From Epiperipatus broadwayi (taxonomy: Eukaryota > Onychophora > Udeonychophora > Euonychophora > Peripatidae): 64,000 bases of DNA. Under the pieces are notes generated by a model. It was given only the letters and a program-made list of their open reading frames with translations, was not told the DNA's origin and searched no databases. The stretch spans positions 674,517 to 738,516 of the forward strand of contig JAQFVV010012575.1 in assembly GCA_028023455.1 (NCBI GenBank), given 5' to 3'. Below, piece after piece: positions 1-11,299 of the stretch. Numbering within the stretch: position 1 is the first letter of the stretch; every line of letters begins with the position of its first letter. Position numbers and translations under genes: made by a program.

Positions 1-1008
1 TTAGAGAATTATGTTAACAAGCCTGTTTCTAGATAACTATCAATTATTAATAACAGTACTATATGAAACTATAACTAGAAATCTGACATGCTATTGATTG
101 CACTATGAGGACAAGCTAAATCACATATTTCATCAATCACCAATCTCAAAGATAATATGAAGCATGGTCTCTTTCCTTTCATTACAATTACAATTTTCAT
201 CATGTTCACTCTTTGGGCCCTGAAATATCATTTTTGTTTTAACTCTACATCCAAGAAATTACAATCCTTGTTTTACAATCAGATATCTAAAATCAAAAAC
301 AAAGATAAGATGTTTGCTCTCCCTAATATATATTATGCCACATAGAGCCTCATTACTCTTTCCTCTCCTTTGTAATAATATTTTGTTATTAATTGAGAAT
401 ATCAATAGTCTCATGGTATAGGTATGTTTTGGGAGTGTGTTTCTAATATATAATTCCATTTGAAACTGTTTTCTAAATAACAAGTAAATAATTTATATTG
501 TAACAGTATACATATGCCATTACGTTAATTTAAAATTAAAATAAAAACTAAAAGCTAAAATTAAAAACTTGTTAAACATATATATATATTCACACAGATG
601 CAAAACTTTAAAAGTATTTTTTTTAAATAAAAAAAAAGTATTTGAACATACTTTTTATAAAAAAAGGTAAAGATCTAAATATAAAATATTTTTATTAAAA
701 AGTAACATAAAGCAAAACGATTCCTATGTAATCTCACTAAATGGAAATGATTGTGTTATTAATTATTGAAAAGCAAACTAGCCCTTGGGGCTCTTATATA
801 AAAAAAATTCAGATGAAAGATATAGATAAGAGAACAGAAAAAAAATTAGATGTCCAATAGAAGCAGCAACCAATGCTCGGACCTTAACGAAAATTTGGAA
901 CAGGAAACCATGTTCAGTGAATCCGGACAATTTGTATAAAAAGAAAAATATTCAAATTAAGAACAGTTCCAACTTGATTTTTTTGAGAAGGGTCATAAGA
1001 CACACTTG
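1..1008. other. AT-rich non-coding stretch
   Basis: Very AT-rich sequence with A and T runs and a short (TA)n tract near 580. The open stretches on both strands are short and low in complexity. I see no gene, RNA gene or recognisable mobile element. Confidence 0.6.
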
Positions 1009-1012
1009 TCAC

Positions 1013-1214
1013 CCTCTCTTGCTTATTTCAAATGAAATGACTGTTGAATTATGAATGCCACTATTGTAGACCTGAATTATATGGGTCCTACAATAAAATA
1101 ATACCAGGAGGGAACCAGCTAAGGCCATCTCTGGAAAAACAGACTGGTTTTCCATGAAAGTATGATCAATAAAGACTTCGCGGGAATTGGCATCAGGAAC
1201 CAGGAACACTTCTA
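1013..1214 (-). CDS. candidate internal exon of an unrecognised host gene
   Basis: An open stretch on the minus strand with clearly higher GC and more ordinary amino-acid use than the surrounding AT-rich DNA. A possible splice acceptor (TATTTTACAG) ends at 1215. A possible donor (GTGACA) starts at 1012, just after codons for S-K-R. Between them the reading frame is open for about 67 codons. It includes VPDANSREVFIDHTFMENQ and a hydrophobic run MALAGSLLVLFYC that could be a membrane segment. The frame stays open upstream to an ATG at 1263 and ends at TGA at 1009-1011, so a short single ORF is the alternative. I do not recognise the family. Splice sites are inferred from consensus only and the donor is mediocre. 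Confidence 0.35.
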
Positions 1215-1263
1215 CTGTAAAATATGAACTATAAGATTTAAAGTAATTAAGAACTTTCATCAA

Positions 1264-2460
1264 TATTTAACAGGCTTTTAATAATCTGCTAAACAGAACT
1301 TTTAAAATGAACTCTTATTTTACTTATTCAGATTTCAAAATCAGTTATTAATGTTAAAAGTTTATATATTTGAGTTTGCTAATTTAGATAAATCATTTCT
1401 ATTATCTTTATTAATATTTATTGACTAAATTATTTAAATGTATTAAATTTAAGTTGGGTGTAGATGGCTGCATAGATTTGTTAACATTTAATTATTTTTT
1501 TATTTTTTATTTGCATATTGATTAAAATATATAATATTCGGTAAATACGATACCTCATGTTGAATATCTAAAAATGTATTTATTCATATATCTTATAAGT
1601 TATTGGCGTCAATGTGACATCTTATGATGAATGCCATTGGCTTTATTGTAAATTTCTTTCTGCAATTACATCAATAACTTTATATTTTAATCATTTATGC
1701 TTATTTTGAATGGTTTTAATTTCAGGCTATTTGTCTCATAGTTAGGTCGATGCTGGTGGAGAGATATATGGGTGTTTATATCAATGTAATGTGAAGTGTG
1801 TTTAGCACACAGGGCAAAGCCCAATTGAATGCATGACCCAAAGATGTAGTCATTGCATTGCAATGAATGCAGATGTATTTCCTGCACCATTGACCCCTTT
1901 TTAGCTCTATGGATGGGGACTATAAGTCAGCAGTAAGACCGCTCCCCCCATACATAGCATTTCTCTTTAATTATTTTATATACATGATTCCTTCACCAGA
2001 TAGACGCACATTCCTGTACTGGACAAAGATCATGTCCAAATAATATCACGCAGCAGATGCACATTCCTGACTGCGTGGTTTTATGCTAGCATCTTCATAT
2101 TGCATTGGTTGCATTTCACATAGCAGGAAGCAAGCATTGGTCTGGTTATGAACTTTTAGTCTGAGATTGAACAATTGTTTTGAAATGTTTTTAACTGAGT
2201 AATCTATGTAATCTATCTATACTCAACATTATAAAACAAAATTTTATAAAATGTCCATCTGTGTGGACTGTTTAAAATAGTAATTTAAATTTAAAAATTA
2301 ATAATCAATCTAAAATAAATTTTATTCCTCAATTTTAAATATTTATATATATGTGTTAATAAATGTTTTTTGTGTGTTATTACTGACAGTGTCTTTTATT
2401 TCTTAATATTGGAAATATATTTTAATAAGAATTTTTATTTTATAAATCTCTGCTGTTCCC
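1264..2460. other. non-coding stretch with moderately complex repeat-like sequence
   Basis: No supported gene. Between about 1700 and 2160 the sequence is less AT-rich and contains two near-copies of a short phrase (CAGATAGACGCACATTCCTG near 2000 and CAGCAGATGCACATTCCTGA near 2052). This suggests an old interspersed repeat that I cannot classify. The rest is AT-rich. Confidence 0.4.
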
Positions 2461-2518
2461 TGAGCTACTGGCATGGGCTGATGGTTGGAATAAAATATAT
2501 ATGTAAAAGTGGGATCTT

Positions 2519-2595
2519 AACTTACGTATCTGCCTACTATATAAATTTTCCAGGTTCAAATAGCCTCGTGGCACCCTGTATGGCAGATACGGTAA
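2519..2595. repeat. short hairpin inside a probable interspersed repeat
   Basis: CTTACGTATCTGCC at the left pairs with GGCAGATACGGTAAG at the right with one bulged base. The loop contains a GGTTCAAATAG phrase weakly like a tRNA box B. The flanks of this GC-richer patch are (TA)n. It may be a fragment of a SINE or other small element. The GTAAG at the right end could be mistaken for a splice donor. Confidence 0.3.
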
Positions 2596-3189
2596 GACTC
2601 CAACTTCCACTTCTTCCCCGACCATTATAATATATATACAAATATGGCCTATTAATTATCTCTATATTACCTAAGCTACAACATGTATATATATATATAT
2701 ATATAATGTTTAACACATTTAAATAATGTAAATTATGTAACCATATACTTTACCAGTAAAGATTATGTTAAAAATAAACTAAACTACAGTTTTCTTTAGT
2801 TTTTATTTCGAATATTTTCACTTATTTATTCCTTTGTTTATACTATATATGAGTGTATGATTGTGTAGTATCATGTAAATAAAAAATGATAGGTATGTAT
2901 TGCATTATCACAAACATTTGTGTTGTGTGGGTGCATATATACATTCCCCTACCCAGCAAACCCCCCTCCTTTCCAGGAAAATAGCTATTGTAAGTTAATG
3001 AAGAAAACTTGTTTAGCCTAAGAAGAATTGGCAATTAGTTGTAATTGATAGTTTCCTAGCAATATCAAAAGCGAAATTTATCTCTGTTTATATGGATATA
3101 ATCTCCTTATATCATATTCTTTATTAAAAATATAACTCTTTAATAGCTTGAAGATGGATAAAATAACGCCTAAGTATTGAAAACATCCA

Positions 3190-3380
3190 ACTGTCAGTAA
3201 ATGTAAAAACCTACACATAAGCTTTGATTGCATTTAAGCATACCGTTTACTTACATACTGATATGCAGAACATGATTTATGTCTACTAATGTAATTTCAA
3301 GACAACAATAAGCTATTCTGTACCACTATAATTAATCAGAGGGAATAGCTAAGCTTTATATTTAACAGTCTTTTAACATT
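3190..3380. repeat. degenerate copy of foldback family FB1
   Basis: This stretch matches, with many differences, the left arm of the palindrome at 3500-3745. Shared phrases include AAGCATACCGTTTACTTACAT, GCAGAACATGATTTAT and TGTAATTTCAAGACAAC, in the same order. A further weak relative lies at about 50560-50700. Confidence 0.45.
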
Positions 3381-3499
3381 AAATTAATTTTCAGTTAGTA
3401 ACTTTTTAATATCTTGAATATAGTATATGAAGTAATGCTGAACTACTAAAAATATTCAGCGACATATATGGAAACTAAATATAAAATGTAGAATGAACT

Positions 3500-3745
3500 C
3501 AACTATACTTTAGGTTTGATCATATATAAGCATACTATTTGCTAACATACATATATGCAGAGCTTGATTTATATATATATTAATGTAATTTCAAGAAAAC
3601 TATAAGCTATTGTGAAATCACTATAAGTAATCAGAATAGTTTATAGTTGTCTTGAAATTACATTAGTATATATAAATCACTCTCTGCATGTAAATATGTC
3701 AGTAAGTAGTATGCTTATATAAGGTCACACCACATTTTATGTTTA
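3500..3745. repeat. foldback (inverted) repeat, family FB1
   Basis: Arms of roughly 100 bp: the left arm runs from ATATAAGCATACTATTTGC through GCAGAGCTTGATTTATATA and AATGTAATTTCAAGAAAAC. The right arm holds the reverse complement, ending GTAGTATGCTTATATAAGG. The spacer is only about 20 bp. The arms are diverged by several mismatches, so the insertion is old. No coding capacity. It could be a MITE or a terminal piece of a larger foldback element. Confidence 0.6.
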
Positions 3746-3796
3746 CTGACAGTTAATTTACATATAACTATTATTTATTATAATAACAATCAATAA

Positions 3797-4112
3797 CGTG
3801 AGCTTTGAACATTCCATCATCAGATTTTCAATGAAATGGAAGGCTGAAGAGTTGTGAGTTGGAGTAGTTTGAAGCCTGTCCATTAAAGTATGAAGATTGG
3901 TTATCTTAATATAAAGCTGAGCACTGATTGTATATATGTGTGGAGATAGTAATCTGGACCAGCTGATGATTGCTGGTTTAGCATGAAATACATATATTGG
4001 TGATTATTTATCTTTTCAACATGTGGGTGATCAGGTGGGTCAGTAATATGAGATGGCATGGAGAGTTGAGGGTCGTGTGAAAGTCTGAGTTTGAATCTTG
4101 CATACATTATAT
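3797..4112 (+). repeat. R1 interspersed repeat (~300 bp), plus orientation
   Basis: R1 is the name used here for a ~300-bp repeat with at least seven fuller copies and two fragments in the window. Landmarks in order: a phrase like CATTCCATCATCAGATTTTC; GAAGAGTTG; TGGTTATCTTAATATAAA; GCACTGATT followed by TATATATGTGTG; CTGGACCAGCTGATG; GCATGAAATACATATATTGG; and an end like GAAAGTCTGAGTTTGAATC. The 5' part can pair with a second copy in inverted pairs (see 17003-17590). No ORF is conserved. The class (SINE or MITE) is not resolved. Confidence 0.6.
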
Positions 4113-4689
4113 ATATATATATGCAGGTTTAAGCCTGTATAGTGTATTAATTTACTAACAATCAATGAAAATATTTAATTCAAAATATATATAATAAATA
4201 AGAATTTACAATGCAAAATATTCATATGTAATATTTTGAGATTATAAACAATTGCAATGAGTTAATCACATCCCATTATATATATATTCAGGAAAGATAG
4301 TGCCAAATTATTTTTCACCCTAAGTTACACCAGCTACTTGCATCTTTCTTCTTATTTAAAAAAAAATTGCCAACTTTATATGAAGAATAAAAAAAAAAAG
4401 ACGAAATATGAAGATTATTAAAATAATCGATAATACGCATAGGAGAAGGAAGCTGAAAAGCCATGTGTGTGTGTGTGTGTAAAAAATCAGATATAAAACC
4501 TTTAACTTGTATTAAAGTTTATATCTGTGCTAGAGAAAAACGCTAGTTTAATAAATGATTAATGATAAACGTAGTTAGGTTTATCAAAAATGTACGAAGT
4601 CGAGGTTGTGAGTGGAGCAAGTTTGGCGGTAGCAAATAAATATGTGACAATTCGCCATAGATAAATACTCTTCAAGTAATAAAGATATA

Positions 4690-4765
4690 TATGAGAGCTG
4701 GTGACCTGGGCCAACTGATGAGTAATGGTTCAGCATGAAATGCATCTTGGAGGTCATTTGTTTTT
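4690..4765 (+). repeat. R1 repeat fragment
   Basis: Short piece of R1 containing GGGCCAACTGATGAGTAATGG, then TTCAGCATGAAATGCATCT and TCATTTGTTTTT. The rest of the element is absent or unrecognisable. Confidence 0.45.
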
Positions 4766-4769
4766 CACT

Positions 4770-5744
4770 GTATCTTTATTTATATGAGGAATAAAAAGAA
4801 AGAGGAAGTATGGAGATTATTAAAAAAAAAACTTTGATTTTTAAGAAAGATATTTTATACACGCACAAATAAAAAGCAAAAACTAATTATCTTCACAAAA
4901 ACAACTATTATGTGTAATTCTGTGACTACCCGATTAATTAATAGAAACACCGATTCTGTACATATGTATACTATAAGATTGTTCTAAAATATAAAAGGGT
5001 TGAAGCATTGGAATTAAATAAATTAAAATCTACAGCGAATATAAATCTACAGCGAATATAAATAAAAAATAAACAATTCAGAAACAAGATAGTGCATATA
5101 TTTTATAATAATAGAGAAGTATATATATATGTGTCTTAAATATTACAGCCCCTCTGTATCTACAAATTTATATTAACATGTTTATTCAATACTACTTATC
5201 GACTAAAATTAAAAGCTTCCAAGACTAATTAATTGACTTAAACTTTCCCTTGAGGATAAATTAGTAAAAATTTCGATATTTTTTTTTCTGAAGTTATTGA
5301 TTTTTTTTCGAGAACTTGAAATGCTAATCACGTGATCTTTTACCAGCGTTTTTACTGAGATTTTTGTATCATTTCATTAATTTTAGCTTGCAAATAATAT
5401 ATCTGATTTATATGCAACAATGTTAAAATGGATTGCACAATTTAACTTTTCTTTATTTAAAGGGGGAATATGGCTGAAAAAATATAGCTATAGTGCGCTT
5501 AAAATATTTTATAATATTTTATACATACATATTCTAAAGAGCAAATGAAGAAAGAAACGCAGTAATTTTCATCGTACAGCATTTGACATGAGGCTTTTGA
5601 ATATTTCTTTTCGCCACTGTTTCTTTACAGAGGGCCTACTAGAGAATTCTATGAATAACAGTCAACAATTTGAAAACTATTTTATTTTTATGTGTTAAAT
5701 CTAAATATTTCCAATTACCATTTTACATTTGATTTTTATTACAG
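4770..5744. other. AT-rich non-coding stretch
   Basis: No gene seen. A direct duplication of AAATCTACAGCGAATATA sits at about 5027-5062. The 3' end (about 5715-5744) is T-rich and serves as the polypyrimidine tract of the exon that follows. Confidence 0.5.
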
Positions 5745-5833
5745 GTTTAAAAAAATATTTTGTAAGTTTGGATCAATTTCTTAATAATGTGGAATTGGAT
5801 AATGCAATGAAAACTTGCGTGAAAACAGAAATG
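5745..5833 (+). CDS. candidate coding exon A of an unrecognised host gene
   Basis: An 89-nt stretch bounded by a strong acceptor (TTTGATTTTTATTACAG, ending 5744) and a strong donor (ATG|GTAAGC, GT at 5834). One frame is fully open: two bases finish a codon from an upstream exon, then 29 codons follow, including SLDQFLNNVELDNAMKTC and ending K-T-E-M at a codon boundary. The other two frames have early stops. The exit phase (0) matches the entry phase of the candidate exons at 6580 and 14410, giving a consistent chain. I do not recognise the protein. A tRNA-like SINE lies 13 bp past the donor. Upstream exons were not found and may lie before the window. Confidence 0.5.
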
Positions 5834-5845
5834 GTAAGCGTATAA

Positions 5846-5950
5846 ATTTTTTTCCCCATGTGTCATAGCATCAGCCGGGAAGCGAACCCGCTAACCCGGG
5901 ATAACTGCTTGTAAAGCAGCTGTCGCTGACCTCTCGACCACCAATGCTTG
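5846..5950 (-). mobile_element. short tRNA-derived SINE, minus orientation
   Basis: Read on the minus strand it starts near AGCATTGGTGGTCGAGAGG (box A-like), has an anticodon-like stem-loop GCTGC-TTTACAA-GCAGT (a UAC anticodon position), then a box B-like GGTTCGCTTCC. It ends with the tag GATGCTATGACACATG and a short A-rich tail. Two relatives lie at 6711 and 43615. The acceptor stem does not close and the sequence runs into an A-tail, so I call it a SINE rather than a functional tRNA gene. It sits just inside the intron that follows candidate exon A. Confidence 0.65.
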
Positions 5951-6579
5951 TCAGTACTAAATCAGTTTATATCAAAACAGGATAAATATTAATGTAATTG
6001 ATAAAATAACTTGATGTGTTTAAATAGTTTTAGTAAATGAAGAAAAACTTTTAGATAAAAGAGATTAATATATTTACAATTAAAAAATAAAATAGACATT
6101 TAAAAGATTATGAAATTGTTTTAATTAAGTGTCACTTGAAAATAGTTCAAGCATATAAATATCAGGAATCTTCAATTTATTGTTGGTGTTGATAAGCTTG
6201 GGTTATTATCATCTGAATTATATCTGTATATTATGTAACTTTATGCAACTTTAAGTAAATTAACTGTATATATAAATGATGCTGATCTCATATGATGATG
6301 ATGAGCATTAGACTTTAAGATTAATTATCTTTGAATATATTAAATCAGCTAATCATACTAATTTTGAAATTTAATATAGCATGTTTGTTTCAAAAAATAA
6401 AGAAACTAGCGTTTGGTCGTTTTTATAAAGAAGTTTTGAAGGGTATAAAAATTATCACCAACTAAGGCACTTGGAGTTTTGTACTTGAAGACAGAAAAAG
6501 AAGAAGCTAGGGGTTACAACATAGTATGCTGTAAACTAGTTGTACTGTTTAATTAATGTTTTTGTAGTACATTTTATAG

Positions 6580-6606
6580 ATATGGCGCCATAACTATTGT
6601 GATACG
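6580..6606 (+). CDS. candidate 27-nt microexon B
   Basis: Between an acceptor (TACATTTTATAG, ending 6579) and a good donor (ACG|GTGAGT, GT at 6607) lie exactly nine codons: I-W-R-H-N-Y-C-D-T. Entry and exit are both phase 0, so it fits between candidate exons A (5745-5833) and C (14410-14505) without changing frame. A 27-nt exon could easily arise by chance in AT-rich DNA. The support is the pair of good splice sites, the GC-richer content and the phase match. A SINE copy begins about 105 bp downstream. Confidence 0.35.
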
Positions 6607-6710
6607 GTGAGTTTAAAATAGTATGTGGCTAAGAAAAGTCTTTTAGATCAGCTTAAGATTAAATTCTCTGTTTTGCTGTATACCAACTCAACAAACATTA
6701 ATAACCCGTC

Positions 6711-6804
6711 AAGCGTTGGTGATCGAGCGGTCAGCGCAGCTGCCTTCCAAGCAGTTGTCATAGGTTCATTTCCCGACCGATGCTTTGACACATGAAAAAA
6801 AAAA
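6711..6804 (+). mobile_element. short tRNA-derived SINE, plus orientation
   Basis: Same family as 5846-5950. It has GCGTTGGTGATCGAGCGG at the 5' end, a stem-loop GCTGC-CTTCCAA-GCAGT, box B-like GGTTCATTTCC, the tag GATGCTTTGACACATG and a run of ten A. The anticodon loop base order differs from the other copies, as expected for a mobile tRNA relic. Confidence 0.65.
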
Positions 6805-9595
6805 GCATTAATAAGCTCTCTAGATTTAAATTGAAAGTTTCAACAAATACATATTAAGAATCATTAAATAAGAAAGTATACTGACAAGTATTTATTGTTA
6901 AACTTATCATGAGCACACTTACAGATAGCTGCCCAACTCTAAGTTAACTAAGATGATACTGGAAAAATAAAAATCATAAAAGATATATATTCCTAAATTC
7001 AAGCTTAAGAATTTAACTGATTAGTCTTCATGAAAGAAACATTATATATGTGATGTAAAATAGTTTTTTCTTAAATAAAGCCAGAAATTCTTCACACAAG
7101 TTATGTATCCAGAAACTGTCATAATCTCTCTTTCCAAATTCTTATAGATCTCAATAAATTTATCTACTTTTAAATCAATATTATACCATTATTTTTATAA
7201 TTATCGCTTCTATTTTATTCCAATGAAACTGTTTGTGTTCCATTTTAATAAAAGCTTTGTTATTGCTTTTACCATCTTGTCCTCATATTCCCCAATTTTG
7301 TTATAAAGACATAAGAAAAAATTATAAAACTCTATTTTATTCACTCTCATTACTTTTAATTGTTTTCTATTCTTCATATAATTTATTATAATCCTTTTTC
7401 AACATTTTATACTCCTAAAATAAGAGTTCAGTTCTCTCTATTTCTTATTTTAATGAGAACTGTATTTATGAATCCACAAATTGTTATTACATTTTTGTCT
7501 TTTTTCTCTTTCTCCAAGTAACAATAGACTCCTTTAATTTTATTATACAGGTTTTAATCATTTCATATAATTTTAATCCTTACATACCTTTAAAATGTTA
7601 TTTGTCTTATTTTTCTAACTCTACTTTTTCTCTCTCTTCCTTATCTATCCTCTTTTTTCACCTTCATAATTATACAGCTGTAATACATTTTTCTTCCATT
7701 CCATTTTTTTTCCATAAATATATAGAAATAAATTGTCTATCTACTAACTTGGCATATTGCAAAACTTTTCTTGTTCAATTTGTTTGAGGTTTCTTTGTGC
7801 ATAATCATATTCAGCACTCATTTTATTAATTCATTTTTTTGTAGCCATTCCATGATACTTCCATTTAGTGTTCATTAGTGAATGCACAGTAAACACTTTA
7901 GAAAAATGACAATGTCTTTTTTTGGCCTAGTGATAATTTTTATTACAGTTCAGCATTTGATTTAATATTGAACCTTTATTCTATATTAGAGTTCAATTAA
8001 TTGGGTTTGATAAAATACATTGTAAAATATCACATTTAACATTTAGAAATATTGAATAAATAAAGTGAGTATACAATGAGAACAAAGAACTTTCTTTTAT
8101 TGGACAGTGTTCAGGAGTGCAATCAAGCCAGAACTAAAAGAAAATTAACAAAATGTTTGCTGAATAAAAACTATTTTTAAAATGGGAATGAGTAAATGTG
8201 AAACTATCAAATTATGTTTTAAATTTTAAATTTTTAAATATAATTTTAAAATATCTCAAAAGTGCCCAATACCATGTTCATAAATGTGTTTACTAATATC
8301 TTTCAAAAGAAGTGACAATATTATGATCCTATTTTTTTGTTAAAATTATGGTTAAATTTATTAACTTCTATTTTTAAAAATAAAACATATATAAATAAAA
8401 TCAAAGTATATATATATTATTTTGGTTTTAATAATTACTATGATATTATTGTGTAAAAATAATCACTAATTTTTAATAAATAGCAAAAAATTACCTTTTT
8501 GTTTTTCCAAAAATCTTCTTGAAATAGTTTTACAAATACATAGGAAACTGAATAACAATAAAGTAAATTCCTCAAGAAACTGAAGGAGGACTCAAATGAT
8601 TTTGATTTTTTGCCATCTCTAGCAAATACTAATCTCTTCAAATTTTTATTGAATTAATATATCAATATTTCATTAATTTAATTTTCTAACATTTAAGTGT
8701 GAAAAGCAAAAAAGTAACATTAAGATTTGTGGAGGAGAGTGATTTAAAGCATAACATCTATTAGCACTATCTCTAAACAAATAACCACTGTTAAAAACAT
8801 GGCTATTGATTGAAAGGTTAAAATTGAAGGAAATAAATCATTCAAATTTTTTTTAAAAGTCCAATCAAATCATGGGTTTAATAGTAATAAGTATGTCATG
8901 ATTTTCTTATCTATGGAAAAATTGCATTCTGTTATATGTAATCTTTTTGATAGAAAAAATAATAATTTTGGTTTTTATTTATTCAAATGTTTATAAAGTC
9001 ACTAACTTTTTATTTTAATTACTGCATAACAAATGTTTTTCACTGACATTAATAATTATTATTGTTATTAATTAATAAAATATTGATTAATAAAATTACA
9101 AAAGAAGCAATTTTATTAACGCTAGTAAAAAAAAACTCTTTGACATGCAGTTTTAGATAACTGACTATGGACAATTTGCTAATTATTTATTATAAACTTC
9201 ATTTTTAATGAGAAAAATGTATTCTTCACTAAACATTTTTATTTTTTACAATATTCATTATTTTACTTTTTAGGCTAAATAATGTTTTTCAATGAAAAAA
9301 ATATTAGAACCTCTTTTAGTAAAGAATATATTTAGAAATAAAAATAATATTATAAATATTGAAATGAAATTAATAATTCCCCCAAAAATAAAAAAAATAA
9401 AATATCTTCTGTAATAGATATTTGATTACTGCTATGCACTCTAGTTTGGCATTAGTAAATTTTCAATTGATTAATATTCTCTAATCTGAATGCAAACATC
9501 ATATACTTCTTTACAAAAAACAAATACTTTAATTTAATTTTACAAAAATAAAAATGAAAATGTAATTAAACAATATAGAGAAAACTTTGCAATTC
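6805..9595. other. long AT-rich non-coding stretch
   Basis: About 2.8 kb with no supported gene or classified repeat. T-rich from 7100 to 7800 (mostly TTTC and TTTA words), which creates low-complexity open frames with no real protein character. The remainder is A and T runs. Confidence 0.5.
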
Positions 9596-9599
9596 TATA

Positions 9600-9930
9600 T
9601 ATTTATATTTATGAAGAGGGATTTGAACTTAGAATTTTTCAGTCTATATTCTTCATCCATTCAATCTCAAGCAACCAATGCATATGATCACATTCATGCA
9701 AAAAAGATAAATGATCCCCAATATATGATGTATCTTGTGCAGAACCAGCACTTGTTATTTAGGCTAGATTATAATCTCCCACACATATAAACAATCAGTG
9801 CTTGGTTTATATTAAGATAGCAATTCTTTAAACTTTACTGCAAAGGCTTTAATCTTCTCAGCTTTCCAACTATTCAACCATCCATTTTATTGAAAAACAA
9901 ATGATGAAACAGCTCAAAGCCTTTATTGAA
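9600..9930 (-). repeat. R1 repeat, minus orientation
   Basis: Landmarks of R1 in reverse: GGGATTTGAACTTAGAAT at the left, then AACCAGCACTTG, AATCTCCCACACATATA, AATCAGTGCTTGGTTTATAT and a 5'-end phrase near 9890. It faces the copy at 9998-10310 in a tail-out, head-to-head arrangement. Confidence 0.6.
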
Positions 9931-9997
9931 TTTAATATTATAGTCATGGCTATATGATGTCTACATAGGTATGATTACATTAAAAAATACAATAGGG

Positions 9998-10310
9998 GAT
10001 GTGAGCATTCCATATCTGTTTTTTAATGAAATGGATGGTTGAATAGTTGGAAGGATGAGAAGATTAAAGCTTATTCAATAGAAATTTAAGGAAATGCTAC
10101 TTTAATATATAGTGATCATTGATTATATATATGTGGGGGAGATTATCATATGAGCCAACTGATGAGTGATGATTCTGCATGGAATACATATACTGGGGAA
10201 TCATTTATCTTTCTCATATTTATGTGGTCCTGTGCATGAGCTGCTTGAGCTGGAACAGGGGATGAATATAGACTGAAAAATCTTTAAGTTCAAATCTCAC
10301 TTCTTATAAA
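9998..10310 (+). repeat. R1 repeat, plus orientation
   Basis: Contains GTGAGCATTCCATATCTG, GGATGGTTGAATAGTTGG, TTGATTATATATATGTGGGG, GAGCCAACTGATGAGTGATG and an end of the type AAGTTCAAATCTC. More diverged than the 17-kb pair. Confidence 0.6.
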
Positions 10311-10560
10311 TATAAGAAACATTCAATATATGCAAATTACATATCTATATTTAATTATATAAATATTTTTACCTCTTTTTCCACATTAATTGTAATAAAT
10401 TAATAAATGTTTGCTCATTTAAAAACAGAAAAGGCTTTCATTGGTTTAAAATACCTTTATTCTTATTTAGCACTTTAGATATTACTTGTATCATAATCAT
10501 AGTTTTGTATACGTAATTTCATTTAACATCTCATATTATATATATTTGTTTACTTTATAG

Positions 10561-10607
10561 GATTTGGATGAAATTGAATTTGTTGTTTTATATATATTCA
10601 AATCTAT
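10561..10607 (+). CDS. weak candidate exon, probably not in the main transcript
   Basis: A good acceptor (TTTGTTTACTTTATAG) ends at 10560. The following frame reads DLDEIEFVVLYIFKS then meets either a donor-like GTAAAA at 10608 or an in-frame TAA. If spliced, its length (47 nt) would break the frame of candidate exon C at 14410. It is therefore either an alternative last exon or chance. Confidence 0.15.
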
Positions 10608-10639
10608 GTAAAAGATGAGTAGAAGGATGCTAGCTTCTT

Positions 10640-10910
10640 TTTTATTTAATGCATGTTTGTCATGGGCTATAGTCTATGTCTCTTTCACCTTTTTCTTTCT
10701 GTCATCTCCTTCAATGAATCTAATATCTGCTTTAGAGAGATTGAATTTGTTACCTGACTACAACTCATGCTCCAAAAATATTGATGAGTATTCACTGCTT
10801 TTTTTGCCCTGTTGTATAAGTAATTATGCTGGGTCAGTCTTGTAGACAGGTTAGCCCTAGTTTCTCTGTAGTATACATTTAAGCAATTCAAATTTTTGCG
10901 CACTATTTTA
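10640..10910 (-). pseudogene. Penelope-like element: GIY-YIG endonuclease fragment
   Basis: The minus-strand frame from 10903 reads NCLNVYYRETRANLSTRLTQ followed by H-N-Y-L-Y. This is the core of the GIY-YIG endonuclease that PLEs carry after their reverse transcriptase (usual form YYGET or YIGETG, then R and H). Here the G of the GET motif is R, which should damage the fold. The frame continues to a KQILDSLKEMTERKR segment. It lies downstream, in element sense, of the RT remnant at 11300-11900, with a hairpin repeat at 11129-11236 between them. The order RT then endonuclease is that of a PLE. Confidence 0.7.
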
Positions 10911-11128
10911 TATACTACTTGATGTGCACCCCCCCCCCCCAGTTATCTTATCTTTAGAGTTGTTTAACAATTTATTTAAAGAAGGAGATGATCAGAAATT
11001 TATGTTGTATTTATCGGCATATATGTTTCTTAATTTCAGCACATATGCTTCTTAATTTTTAGGTGATGTAAGGTAGCCAATAAACATCACATGACAAACA
11101 CCTCTTATGCTTGTGTATAACTGTTGTT

Positions 11129-11236
11129 AAAACAGGCAAAACTCACTATATATATATTGCCACACCCAACAATGGCATCCATTGATTACTCTAGCTTGTT
11201 GTGTGTGGCAATATATATAGAGAGTTTTGCCTGTTT
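11129..11236. repeat. hairpin repeat HP, short form
   Basis: Inverted repeat with arms of about 37 bp. The left arm begins AAAACAGGCAAAACTC, then a (TA) run and TTGCCACAC; the right arm is its reverse complement ending GAGTTTTGCCTGTTTT, apart from one small size difference. A loop of about 35 bp holds ATGGCATCCATTGATTACTC. The same terminal words recur in the longer element at 56307-56512 and the half element at 33252-33410, so this is one family. The left outer flank (11076-11128) also matches, in reverse, the right flank of the 56-kb copy. It sits within the PLE remnant and may be a PLE terminal repeat. Confidence 0.6.
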
Positions 11237-11299
11237 TTATGTAAGGTGGAATCGTCCACTTTTTCTCCTGAGAGCAGAATTGTACTGGGTTCTTAACTT

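Noticed and set aside
5866-5945. Functional tRNA-Val gene (UAC anticodon-like loop)
   Set aside because: No closed acceptor stem, A-rich 3' tail, and two relatives with different loops; better explained as a SINE.
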